Both the position numbers and the translations under genes were made by a program. The notes beneath the pieces were generated by a model. That model was not told where the DNA came from, made no database searches, and saw nothing but the letters and a program-made list of their open reading frames with translations. Positions 36,820 through 44,767 of a stretch of 64,000 nt of DNA are shown here, piece by piece; position 1 is the first letter of the stretch; each line of letters opens with the position of its first letter. Source of the stretch: Prochlorococcus_E sp000760215 (GTDB taxonomy: Bacteria; Cyanobacteriota; Cyanobacteriia; PCC-6307; Cyanobiaceae); assembly GCF_047303175.1 (NCBI RefSeq), contig NZ_CP138945.1. One strand, given 5' to 3'.

Positions 36820-37701
36820 GTGTACTTTCAGGACATAATTTCAAAATTGAATGCCTTTTGGAGCAAACAAGGCTGTCTTTTACTGCAACCTTACGACACT
36901 GAGAAGGGTGCAGGAACAATGAATCCTCATACTGTTTTAAGAGCAATTGGGCCAGAACCTTGGGCTGTTGCATACCCTGAGCCATGCAGAAGACCAACTG
37001 ATGGAAGATATGGCGATAATCCCAATAGAGCTCAACATTATTATCAATACCAAGTTCTTATAAAGCCTTCACCAGATGAAATCCAAGAGACATATCTCTC
37101 ATCTCTTAAAGAGCTAGGCATTAGGCAAGAAGAACATGACATTCGATTTGTAGAAGACAATTGGGAGTCTCCTACACTTGGGGCATGGGGTGTTGGATGG
37201 GAAGTTTGGTTAGACGGCATGGAAGTTACACAATTCACTTATTTTCAACAATGCGGGGGACTTGATTGTCGTCCAGTCTCAATAGAAATCACTTATGGCT
37301 TAGAAAGGATTGCTATGTTTCTTCAAAGTGTTGAAAGCATTTGGGATTTAAAATGGAATAATTCATATAGTTATGGCGATATTTGGCTATCTTTTGAAAA
37401 AGCAAATTGCAAATTCAATTTTGAAGATTCCAATCCTGACACTTTAAATAAATTGTTTGACTTATATGAATTAGAGGCTCAATCTCTAATATCTAATCAA
37501 TTAGCTTTGCCAGCTCTAGACTATGTTTTAAAATGTAGCCATACGTTCAATCTTTTAGAGGCAAGAGGGGTTATTTCAGTAACTGAAAGAACAGCAACAA
37601 TTTCCCGTATTCGCAATTTAGCGCGCAAAGTTGCAGAGTTATGGCTTGAAGAAAGAAAAAGCATGGGATTCCCTCTTTTAGGGACTTGCCCAGGAGATTA
37701 A
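36820..37701 (+). CDS. glyQ: Glycyl-tRNA synthetase alpha subunit
   Basis: The 293-residue catalytic subunit of the bacterial alpha2beta2 glycyl-tRNA synthetase has LQPYDTEKGAGTMNPHTVLR, the class II motif AYPEPCRRPTDGRYGDNPNR and WLDGMEVTQFTYFQQCGG. The start is GTG (MYFQDIISKLNAFW), matching the usual cyanobacterial N-terminus. The beta subunit gene (glyS) is elsewhere. Confidence 0.96.
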   Translation: MYFQDIISKLNAFWSKQGCLLLQPYDTEKGAGTMNPHTVLRAIGPEPWAVAYPEPCRRPTDGRYGDNPNRAQHYYQYQVLIKPSPDEIQETYLSSLKELGIRQEEHDIRFVEDNWESPTLGAWGVGWEVWLDGMEVTQFTYFQQCGGLDCRPVSIEITYGLERIAMFLQSVESIWDLKWNNSYSYGDIWLSFEKANCKFNFEDSNPDTLNKLFDLYELEAQSLISNQLALPALDYVLKCSHTFNLLEARGVISVTERTATISRIRNLARKVAELWLEERKSMGFPLLGTCPGD

Positions 37702-37751
37702 AATTAGCAGCATTTGATACAGCAATAAGTGCTTTTTGCGTCTAATCATGC

Positions 37752-37757
37752 TAAAAT
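37752..37757 (+). promoter_or_regulatory. Putative -10 box of porin copy 1
   Basis: TAAAAT lies at the very left edge of the duplicated unit, 45 bp before the start codon. The same hexamer at the same distance precedes copy 2 (39836-39841). Sequence upstream of it differs between the two copies, so any -35 or activator sites are not shared. Confidence 0.4.
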
Positions 37758-37802
37758 TTGATAGCCCATTTTATTAGTGGGCTTATTGTGAGGAATCCTA
37801 AA

Positions 37803-39371
37803 ATGAAGCTTTTCCAGCAATTGCTGCTGGCTCCAGCTGCTTTAGGTCTTTTGGCACCATTAGCTGCTACTGCAGCTGAAGTTAACATCAATGATGTTGC
37901 CAACTATGCCAAGAGCCCTAATCAAGCTCAAGCCGTTAAATCTGTTCAATTCTCTGACGTTGTACCAGGAGATTGGGCATATACTGCTCTTCAAAATTTA
38001 AGTGAGAGCTATGGCTGTGTAGACAATGCCTACACACAAAATCTCAAGAGTGGTCAGGCTCTTACTCGTTTTGAGGCTGCTGCACTTGTAAACGCATGCC
38101 TAGAAGGTGGTATGGCTTCTGCTGAAGCTAATGCTGACTTCTCACGTCTTTCTAATGAGTTTGGCACAGAGATGGCCATCCTTAAAGGAAGCGCAGAAGG
38201 CCTTGAAAACAAAGTCACAGAACTTAGTGCTGGTCAGTTCTCTGGTAGCACAAAGATTGACAACAAGGTTGTCATGGCTACTGGTTACGTCGACAATGAC
38301 TTGGCAGCCAAGGTTGACGACAAGTTAACCACGACGTTCATGACCCAGACAAACATAAATACAAGTTTTTCTGGTAAAGACCGTCTTTATACCCGTATTA
38401 AGTCGGGCAACATGGCTGGTACTGACTTTAATGACGTCACACATGGTACCAAGCTAGCTGCATCTCACTCAAGCTTAGATGCAACTTCTGGAGCGCCACA
38501 AATTGTCATTGACAAATTATGGTATGAGCGTCCAGTTGGAGATTCTTTCAAAGTATGGGCTGGTCCTCTAATTGAGAACTACTACATGCTTGCAAGTTCT
38601 CCTTCTATCTATAAGCCTGTATTAAAACAGTTTGCTTTAGGTGGTAATGGACCTACTTATGGCTCAAGCACAGACGGCGGTTTCGGTGCAGCCTGGATTC
38701 AGAATGTTGAAGACAGATCAGCTGCAAGATTTGCTGTTAGTTCTAACTATGTAGCCAAGAGCTCTGAGACTTCCACAGGTGGTATTGCCACTGCTGAAAC
38801 TCAAGGCAAATGGTTATCCAAGCTTGAGTATGGATCTCCTAAGTGGCAGGTTTCTTTAGCTTACGCTAAGAATATGTGCGACGACGACTACTCATGTAGG
38901 TCTTGGCAGGATAACTACACCACTGAACTTGCTGAGCAGATGGATAGGGATGCAAGCGCATATGCTTTGCGTGCTTATTACAGACCAGATACAGACAGTG
39001 CAGCTATTCCTGATATCCAGATTGGATATGAAGTCATGACTTCTGATTCACCTGCAGCTAGCGCTGGTAAGGTTACTGAAGCTGATTCATGGATGGTTGG
39101 TCTAATGTGGTCAGATGCGTTTGTTGATGGCAACCGTTTAGGACTTGCTTTCGGTCAACCTCTAAAAGCTACTGCAGTAGACAAAGTTCCTAACGGATCT
39201 GCTTGGCCTTCTGATGTAGACCCATTCACTTGGGAACTTTATTATGACTATAAAGTTTCTGATGGAATCACCGTCACACCAACAATCTTCGGTGCTTCTG
39301 ATCGTTACGACGGAACAACCGGCGAAAACGACCTATTTGGTGCTCTAGTCCAAACAACCTTCAAGTTCTAA
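37803..39371 (+). CDS. SLH-domain outer-membrane porin, copy 1
   Basis: From the ATG at 37803 (GAGGAATCC lies 5' of it) the protein has about 522 residues. It has a signal peptide (MKLFQQLLLAPAALGLLAPLAATAA) shown here as ending near AEVNIND. An SLH domain follows (FSDVVPGDWAYTALQNLSE, about 50-100), then a short coiled-coil and a long beta-barrel ending in Phe (VQTTFKF). This is the cyanobacterial SomA/SomC-OprB architecture; the SLH domain binds the peptidoglycan-linked wall. The GIRD-type terminator at 39393 follows. The ORF is open back to a TTG at 37758, which was rejected. Confidence 0.88.
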   Translation: MKLFQQLLLAPAALGLLAPLAATAAEVNINDVANYAKSPNQAQAVKSVQFSDVVPGDWAYTALQNLSESYGCVDNAYTQNLKSGQALTRFEAAALVNACLEGGMASAEANADFSRLSNEFGTEMAILKGSAEGLENKVTELSAGQFSGSTKIDNKVVMATGYVDNDLAAKVDDKLTTTFMTQTNINTSFSGKDRLYTRIKSGNMAGTDFNDVTHGTKLAASHSSLDATSGAPQIVIDKLWYERPVGDSFKVWAGPLIENYYMLASSPSIYKPVLKQFALGGNGPTYGSSTDGGFGAAWIQNVEDRSAARFAVSSNYVAKSSETSTGGIATAETQGKWLSKLEYGSPKWQVSLAYAKNMCDDDYSCRSWQDNYTTELAEQMDRDASAYALRAYYRPDTDSAAIPDIQIGYEVMTSDSPAASAGKVTEADSWMVGLMWSDAFVDGNRLGLAFGQPLKATAVDKVPNGSAWPSDVDPFTWELYYDYKVSDGITVTPTIFGASDRYDGTTGENDLFGALVQTTFKF

Positions 39372-39392
39372 TTTAATTAGATCTAAAGTAAG

Positions 39393-39424
39393 AAAAGCGT
39401 CCAAAATATTGGGCGCTTTTTTTA
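39393..39424 (+). terminator. Intrinsic terminator of porin copy 1
   Basis: GCGTCC pairs with GGGCGC (one G-T pair) around AAAATATT, preceded by AAAA and followed by a T run. It is 21 bp after the stop codon and is repeated exactly after copy 2. Confidence 0.85.
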
Positions 39425-39613
39425 TTAACTAAATTAAAATCTAAGAAAAAAAAAATTGAGTTTTATAGAGAAAGCTAATTACATAGAATGTCTCTCAGAG
39501 TTAGTAAAGAGAGATATTCTCTAGTTAAAATATATTTTTTTAGGAAGTAATTTTAATCTAAGGATTACAAATTTTAAATGGTAAATATTTGATATTAATA
39601 TAATTTGTTATCG

Positions 39614-39748
39614 CTACCAGCAATTCTCTCCTTCACCAATAGGGATACAAATATCTTCTTCTTTAGCTTTTTTCTAAGCTTTTTAGCCTCTTTAGCAAGA
39701 GTGCTTTTTTCATCAACTTCTTGATCACTTGTCCACTCTTTTAGTCCT
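39614..39748 (-). pseudogene. Truncated copy of the secreted-protein gene at 41693
   Basis: The sequence matches the 3' end of the 41693-41932 gene. It loses one T in the poly-T tract near 39670-39676 (a frameshift) and ends abruptly at 39748, where unrelated sequence begins. It has no start codon. It marks the right end of the duplicated unit. Confidence 0.85.
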
Positions 39749-39835
39749 TTTCGTCGGACCCCTCCTCTCTAATATACGTGATATTTTATACCTAAGGGAG
39801 TATAGATCGTCATCATTGTCTTCAAGTTGAAGCGA
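39749..39835. other. Unique junction between the two porin repeats
   Basis: These 87 bp are absent from the other repeat boundary and carry whatever upstream promoter elements copy 2 has. TTGTCT at 39816-39821 is a weak -35 candidate for the TAAAAT at 39836. Confidence 0.6.
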
Positions 39836-39886
39836 TAAAATGTGATAGCCCATTTTATTAGTGGGCTTATTGTGAGGAATCCTAAA

Positions 39887-41452
39887 ATGAAGCTTTTCCA
39901 GCAATTGCTGCTGGCTCCAGCTGCTTTAGGTCTTTTGGCACCATTAGCTGCTACTGCAGCTGAAGTTAACATCAATGATGTTGCTAACTATGCCAAGAGC
40001 CCTAATCAAGCTCAAGCCGTTAAATCTGTTCAATTCTCTGACGTTGTACCAGGAGATTGGGCATATACTGCTCTTCAAAATTTAAGTGAGAGCTATGGCT
40101 GTGTAGACAATGCCTACACACAAAATCTCAAGAGTGGTCAGGCTCTTACTCGTTTTGAGGCTGCTGCACTTGTAAACGCATGCCTAGAAGGTGGTATGGC
40201 TTCTGCTGAAGCTAATGCTGACTTCTCACGTCTTTCTAATGAGTTTGGCACAGAAATGGCCATCCTTAAAGGAAGCGCAGAAGGCCTTGAAAGCAAAGTC
40301 ACAGAACTTAGTGCTGGTCAGTTCTCTGGTAGCACAAAGATTGACAACAAGGTTGTATTTAACACTGGTTACGTTGATAACGATCAGTCTAACGCCAACG
40401 ATAATAAGTTGACGACATCGTTCATGACCCAGACCAATGTAAATACAAGTTTTTCTGGTAAAGATCGTCTTTATACCCGTATTAAGTCGGGTAACATGGC
40501 GAACACTGACTGGGAATCCACTACATATGGTACTCACCTAGCCAGTGCTCATAAGAGCGAAGATGCAACTTCTGGATCACCACAAATTGTCATTGACAAA
40601 TTATGGTATGAGCGTCCAGTTGGAGATTCTTTCAAAGTATGGGCTGGTCCTCTAATTGAGAACTACTACATGCTTGCAAGTTCTCCTTCTATCTATAAGC
40701 CTGTATTAAAACAGTTTGCTTTAGGTGGTAATGGACCTACTTATGGCTCAAGCACAGACGGCGGTTTCGGTGCAGCCTGGATTCAGAATGTTGAAGACAG
40801 ATCAGCTGCAAGATTTGCTGTTAGCTCTAACTATGTAGCCAAGAGCTCTGAGACTTCCACAGGTGGTATTCTCACCGGAGAAACTCAGGCTAAATGGTTG
40901 TCCAAACTTGAGTATGGATCTCCTAAATGGCAAGTTTCACTAGCTTACGCTAAGAATATTTGTACCAGCACAAACTCATGTAAGTCTTGGCAGGATTACT
41001 ACACCACTGAACTTGCTGAGCAGATGGATAGGGATGCAAATGCATATGCTTTGCGTGCTTATTACAGACCAGATGCAGGCCCAGCTGTACCTGATATCCA
41101 GATTGGATATGAAACCATGACTTCTGATTCACCTACAGCTAGCGCTGGTAAGGTTACTGAAGCTGATTCATGGATGGTTGGTCTAATGTGGTCAGATGCG
41201 TTTATTGATGGCAACCGTTTAGGATTTGCTTTCGGTCAACCTCTAAAAGCTACTGCAGTAGACAAAGTTCCTAACGGATCTGCTTGGCCTTCTGATGTAG
41301 ACCCATTCACTTGGGAACTTTATTATGACTATAAAGTTTCTGATGGAATCACCATCACACCAACAATCTTCGGTGCTCAGGATCGTTACGACGGAACAAC
41401 CGGCGAAAACGACCTATTTGGTGCTCTAGTCCAAACAACCTTCAAGTTCTAA
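39887..41452 (+). CDS. SLH-domain outer-membrane porin, copy 2
   Basis: This is about 521 residues from ATG 39887, with the same signal peptide, SLH domain and C-terminal VQTTFKF as copy 1. The first 155 residues of the mature region are essentially identical. Differences cluster in a few windows (residues about 158-185, 206-232, 329-335, 358-372 and 385-411), which in a porin would be surface loops. Two Cys in each copy (NMCDDDYSC versus NICTSTNSC) are retained although the residues between them differ, suggesting a disulfide-closed loop. Confidence 0.88.
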   Translation: MKLFQQLLLAPAALGLLAPLAATAAEVNINDVANYAKSPNQAQAVKSVQFSDVVPGDWAYTALQNLSESYGCVDNAYTQNLKSGQALTRFEAAALVNACLEGGMASAEANADFSRLSNEFGTEMAILKGSAEGLESKVTELSAGQFSGSTKIDNKVVFNTGYVDNDQSNANDNKLTTSFMTQTNVNTSFSGKDRLYTRIKSGNMANTDWESTTYGTHLASAHKSEDATSGSPQIVIDKLWYERPVGDSFKVWAGPLIENYYMLASSPSIYKPVLKQFALGGNGPTYGSSTDGGFGAAWIQNVEDRSAARFAVSSNYVAKSSETSTGGILTGETQAKWLSKLEYGSPKWQVSLAYAKNICTSTNSCKSWQDYYTTELAEQMDRDANAYALRAYYRPDAGPAVPDIQIGYETMTSDSPTASAGKVTEADSWMVGLMWSDAFIDGNRLGFAFGQPLKATAVDKVPNGSAWPSDVDPFTWELYYDYKVSDGITITPTIFGAQDRYDGTTGENDLFGALVQTTFKF

Positions 41453-41473
41453 TTTAATTAGATCTAAAGTAAG

Positions 41474-41505
41474 AAAAGCGTCCAAAATATTGGGCGCTTT
41501 TTTTA
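41474..41505 (+). terminator. Intrinsic terminator of porin copy 2
   Basis: It has the same stem-loop and T run as after copy 1, 21 bp beyond the stop codon. Confidence 0.85.
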
Positions 41506-41692
41506 TTAACTAAATTAAAATCTAAGAAAAAAAATTGAGTTTTATAGAGAAAGCTAATTACATAGAATGTCTCTCAGAGTTAGTAAAGAGAGATATTCTC
41601 TAGTTAAAATATATTTTTTTAGGAAGTAATTTTAATCTAAGGATTACAAATTTTAAATGGTAAATATTTGATATTAATATAATTTGTTATCG

Positions 41693-41932
41693 CTACCAGC
41701 AATTCTCTCCTTCACCAATAGGGATACAAATATCTTCTTCTTTAGCTTTTTTTCTAAGCTTTTTAGCCTCTTTATCAAGAGTGCTTTTTTCATCAACTTC
41801 TTGATCACTTGTCCACTCTTTTAGTCCTCCCATAGGTTCTTTACCTGCATTACTAACAGAAGGATTAATTGTGCTAGTAGCCAAAAGAGCTGAAGCTGCT
41901 AGGAATATAGCGATTGGTGATCTCTTACCCAT
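41693..41932 (-). CDS. Small secreted protein, charged C-terminus
   Basis: From the ATG at 41932 this is 79 residues: a signal peptide (MGKRSPIAIFLAASALLATS...) and then a short mature chain with a Lys/Glu-rich helix. It ends DICIPIGEGENCW, with two Cys near the end. The frame is open upstream to 41995, but that start would disrupt the signal peptide. A broken copy lies at 39614-39748. The function is unknown; export to the periplasm or cell surface is inferred. Confidence 0.7.
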   Translation of the reverse strand: MGKRSPIAIFLAASALLATSTINPSVSNAGKEPMGGLKEWTSDQEVDEKSTLDKEAKKLRKKAKEEDICIPIGEGENCW

Positions 41933-42022
41933 AAGAACGATATTAATACTCCTTATTCTGACCCGATCATTGCAAATGTGATACCAAAAAAGCACTTACT
42001 GATGTATCAAATAGCACTAGCT

Positions 42023-42688
42023 CTAATCACCTAGCCTCCTAAGTAAATTGCTATATGATTGAAAAACTAAGTCCAGCTCTGCAGATCTGCCATGTTTGGC
42101 AAGTAATCCTTTTGCTCCCGCATCGAGTCCAAACAATAGCGTTCTATCATCATTATTACTAACATAGCTTTGTATCCAGCCAACACATACAACTCTCTGG
42201 CCAGATTTAACTTGCTCCACTGAATGCAAAGAAGTGCTTGGATAGATGACAAGATGACCTTGAGCAAGCTTGAACTTTTTCACCTCTTGCAGGGTATGTA
42301 TAGACAATTCGCCACCTTCGTATTCTTCAGGGTCATTTAAAAACAAGGTAAAAGACAAATCACTTCTACCAGAACTCATATATGGGTTATCTATATGTAT
42401 TCCATAACCTTGGTTTTCTGAAGTTTTTGTAAACATAACGCCATGGATTTTTCTAGGCAAAGAGAAGCTTTTAATTAACTGATCTGAAGTAATCGCTTTT
42501 CGAATGATTTCGACATTTTCAATGGCAATTTTTGAATTTCTATTTAATTGCAAATTGTCTTTTAATTCAGCGGCATGCGTACCTGCCGTCCTTTTACCAC
42601 TTTCCCAGCTCATTTGATCGCTCTCAATACTTTCCAGACATTTCGCAGCTTCAGCTTTGCCTATAAGCTTATGTACTAAAAAATCCAT
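42023..42688 (-). CDS. piuC: PKHD-type 2-oxoglutarate/Fe(II) hydroxylase (PiuC-like)
   Basis: The 221-residue protein has the jelly-roll metal triad: HIDNPYM (His and Asp) near 95-101 and the distal His in STSLHSVEQVKSGQR near 155, followed by the 2OG-binding Arg. The N-terminus MDFLVHKLIGKAEA and the pattern match the PKHD hydroxylases PiuC/YbiX, which are linked to iron uptake. The gene is divergent from the FutA-type iron-binding protein, as in other picocyanobacteria, which suggests shared iron control. ATG 42688 was chosen over a TTG two codons upstream. Confidence 0.88.
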   Translation of the reverse strand: MDFLVHKLIGKAEAAKCLESIESDQMSWESGKRTAGTHAAELKDNLQLNRNSKIAIENVEIIRKAITSDQLIKSFSLPRKIHGVMFTKTSENQGYGIHIDNPYMSSGRSDLSFTLFLNDPEEYEGGELSIHTLQEVKKFKLAQGHLVIYPSTSLHSVEQVKSGQRVVCVGWIQSYVSNNDDRTLLFGLDAGAKGLLAKHGRSAELDLVFQSYSNLLRRLGD

Positions 42689-42809
42689 AAACAATCAAAG
42701 ACTAATAAATCAGACAGAAAACTATTGAGCAATCATATCTCAAGGAACAATTTATACTCTCCTACGTATCATATGTGCACACGTATTTACTTTTTCTTGT
42801 TTTGTCTAA

Positions 42810-42823
42810 GATTAATATTAATC
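42810..42823. promoter_or_regulatory. Palindrome in the piuC-futA divergent region, candidate Fur site
   Basis: GATTAATATTAATC is a perfect 14-bp palindrome ending 19 bp before the futA start codon. It resembles a half-conserved Fur box (GATAAT-N-ATTATC type). The location between two iron-linked genes supports a role, but the match is not strong. Confidence 0.4.
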
Positions 42824-42842
42824 ATCAAAATGCAATCGACTA

Positions 42843-43874
42843 ATGAAAGTTTCAAGAAGCATGATCTCATCTCTAAGTGCATGTGCTGTAGTAATTGGAG
42901 CTAGTTTAGGTGCACAACTTACCGCTTCAACAAAAAGAGAGGTTAGGGTATATTCTGGTCGGCACTATAATACTGATAAACAAGTATTTAAACAGTTTGA
43001 TAAAGAAACAGGAATTAGGGTAAGGCTTATTGAAACTGAAGGCATCTCATTACTTGAAAGATTAAAAAGAGAAGGCAAAAAATCTACTGCTGATGTCATC
43101 TTATTAGTCGACGCTGCAAGAATAAATAACGCAGCAAAGGATGGTCTTTTACAATCATTTCGATCAGATAAATTAGAAAAAAATGTTCCTTCTAATTACA
43201 AGGATTCAAAAAGAAGGTGGTATGCACTTACCAGGAGAGTAAGAGTGATGGTAGTGAATCCAAGTAAAGTAAATGCATCTAAGATACGAACATTCGCAGA
43301 CCTAGCTGATCCTTCCTTAAAAGGATTAGTATGCCTTAGAAAACGCAACAGCCCATATAATCAATCATTAGTAGCTAATCAAATAGTTCTCAGGGGTGAA
43401 AGAAAAACAAGAACTTGGCTGAACAAAATGTTATCTAATGTATCTCAACCTTACTTCCCTGGAGATATAGGAATAACACGTGCTGTCGCTCAAGGAAAAT
43501 GCGGAGTTGGAATAGTAAATCATTATTATGTTGCTAGAATGCTTGCAGGAGTTAATGGCAGCAATGATATACGTTTAGCAAAAAAAGTAAGGGTAATTAC
43601 ACCTAACCCTGCACATGTTAATGTAAGCGCAGGTGGGTTAGCAAGATACGCCAAGAATAGATCTGAAGCGATAGAGTTTTTAGAATACCTTGCTACACCT
43701 AAAGGAAGTGAGGGGCTTGCAGGACCAACATATGAACACCCTTTAGTTGGATTAAATAATAGTGAAGAGGTTAAAAGTTTTGGAGGTTTCAAACCAGATA
43801 AAGTAACAATCAGCCAATTAGGAGAATATAATTCTAAAGCCATTAAAATGATGATTAAAGCTGGTTGGCAATAA
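42843..43874 (+). CDS. futA: Iron(III) ABC transporter substrate-binding protein (FutA/IdiA)
   Basis: The 343-residue protein has a signal peptide (MISSLSACAVVIGASLGAQL) and begins its mature part with REVRVYSGRHYNTDKQVF. The Tyr and His residues that bind ferric iron appear as SGRHYN near 38 and NHYYVARML near 222. Together with ADVILLVDAARI and AKYGK-like features replaced here by GGLARYAKNRSEAIEFLEYL, this fits the FutA/IdiA/SfuA family. It delivers ferric iron to an inner-membrane transporter or protects photosystem II. Iron limitation probably induces it. Confidence 0.9.
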   Translation: MKVSRSMISSLSACAVVIGASLGAQLTASTKREVRVYSGRHYNTDKQVFKQFDKETGIRVRLIETEGISLLERLKREGKKSTADVILLVDAARINNAAKDGLLQSFRSDKLEKNVPSNYKDSKRRWYALTRRVRVMVVNPSKVNASKIRTFADLADPSLKGLVCLRKRNSPYNQSLVANQIVLRGERKTRTWLNKMLSNVSQPYFPGDIGITRAVAQGKCGVGIVNHYYVARMLAGVNGSNDIRLAKKVRVITPNPAHVNVSAGGLARYAKNRSEAIEFLEYLATPKGSEGLAGPTYEHPLVGLNNSEEVKSFGGFKPDKVTISQLGEYNSKAIKMMIKAGWQ

Positions 43875-43942
43875 ATTCAATGTTCATATTACTTTTGAAA
43901 TAGAATAAAGAAATAAATAAAGAGTTTAATAGGTATAAAGTA

Positions 43943-43986
43943 TCCTTACATAAAATTATGTTTATAAGGATAATTTTATGTAAGGA
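43943..43986. repeat. Perfect inverted repeat abutting tRNA-Ser
   Basis: A 17-nt left arm (43943-43959, TCCTTACATAAAATTAT) pairs perfectly with the right arm (43970-43986) across a 10-nt spacer. The right arm takes in the first three bases of the tRNA. No T run follows, so it is not a classical terminator for futA. Confidence 0.8.
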
Positions 43987-44068
43987 GAGGTGGCTAAGTG
44001 GTCTAAAGCGAACGACTCGAAATCGTTTGACGTTATAGCGTCCGTGGGTTCGAATCCCACCCTCTCCG
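43984..44068 (+). tRNA. tRNA-Ser (anticodon CGA)
   Basis: This is an 85-nt type II tRNA. The acceptor GGAGAGG pairs with CCTCTCC (discriminator G). The anticodon arm AACGA-CTCGAAA-TCGTT carries anticodon CGA. There is a long variable arm (GACG...CGTC), and the T-arm is GTGGG-TTCGAAT-CCCAC. CCA is not encoded. It stands at the left edge of an accessory region. Confidence 0.97.
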
Positions 44069-44149
44069 TTCATGACTTTTTCCGTAGGCGTCTCAAGGCA
44101 TCCATTACGGTCAAGAATTTCGTCTGAATTCTTTATTCTTCCGTCAATT

Positions 44150-44599
44150 TCAGTGTTTCAGAGATTTATTGTATTCGCATAGGATTTTGTTGTTTTCAGT
44201 GATACGAAACCCGCCAGTATTATGAGCATAAGAAAAGCTTTGACTATTAAAACTTACCCAATTTCCCCATCCCACTGATAATCCAATCTCTTCTCTTCTT
44301 TTACTATTTGGATATCTGACGATAATCTTTGCAGCATGAATCCTTTTTAGCGGAAGATTATCTTGTTTAATATTTCCAATGTCCTGCAAGTATGGAGGAA
44401 AACTTTCAAATTTAATTACATGTCCATAGCAATTTTGTGAAGATGTATAGATGAATCTATTTGGACGATCATTTTCTTTATACGTATGAGCTGTCGATGT
44501 ATTATTAAAGTTTAAAAAATTAATTATAAATAAATTACTAATTATATACAATACATGCTTATTCAATTTGAACATACCATATTGAAACATATAATCCAT
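44150..44599 (-). CDS. Hypothetical secreted protein
   Basis: The 149-residue frame has a hydrophobic N-terminal stretch (NKHVLYIISNLFIINFLNF) that could be a signal peptide. The mature chain is rich in aromatic and polar residues (GLSVGWGNWVSFNSQSFSYAH). Internal ATG codons at 44590 and 44575 are alternative starts; the latter gives the best signal-peptide shape. No family was recognised. High AT content and isolation fit an accessory gene. Confidence 0.5.
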   Translation of the reverse strand: MDYMFQYGMFKLNKHVLYIISNLFIINFLNFNNTSTAHTYKENDRPNRFIYTSSQNCYGHVIKFESFPPYLQDIGNIKQDNLPLKRIHAAKIIVRYPNSKRREEIGLSVGWGNWVSFNSQSFSYAHNTGGFRITENNKILCEYNKSLKH

Positions 44600-44767
44600 T
44601 CTATCGTATAAATCTATTTATATATAGCATCTCTTTCTAATAAAAACTTGAAATCGTCTTTTGCCTATTTGTGATTACCTAACTTCGTCCAAGAAAATAA
44701 GCGAATTGGCAATGATTATTTAAATCGAATTTCAACTATATCTAACCAATACTAAAACCGATTACTC

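Larger units (their letters stand above)
37752..39748 (+). repeat. Direct repeat copy 1: porin plus truncated downstream gene
   Basis: This 2-kb unit is nearly identical to 39836-41828. It starts at the shared TAAAAT box, covers the 5' leader, porin, terminator, spacer and the 3' part of a minus-strand secreted-protein gene. The offset is 2084 bp at the left and about 2080 bp at the right, owing to one extra codon in copy 1 and small homopolymer differences. The downstream gene is broken in this copy but intact in copy 2. Confidence 0.9.
39836..41828 (+). repeat. Direct repeat copy 2: porin plus 3' part of secreted-protein gene
   Basis: This is the partner of 37752-39748. In this copy the homology ends inside the intact 41693-41932 gene, showing that copy 2 keeps the ancestral right flank. 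Confidence 0.9.

Noticed and set aside
36755..36997. Minus-strand 80-codon frame opposite the start of glyQ
   Set aside because: It is a mirror of the glyQ coding region and its upstream A/C-rich leader, with no family features.
37758..37802. TTG start for the porins giving a 15-residue extension
   Set aside because: The ATG 45 bases downstream has a good ribosome-binding site and begins a clear signal peptide.
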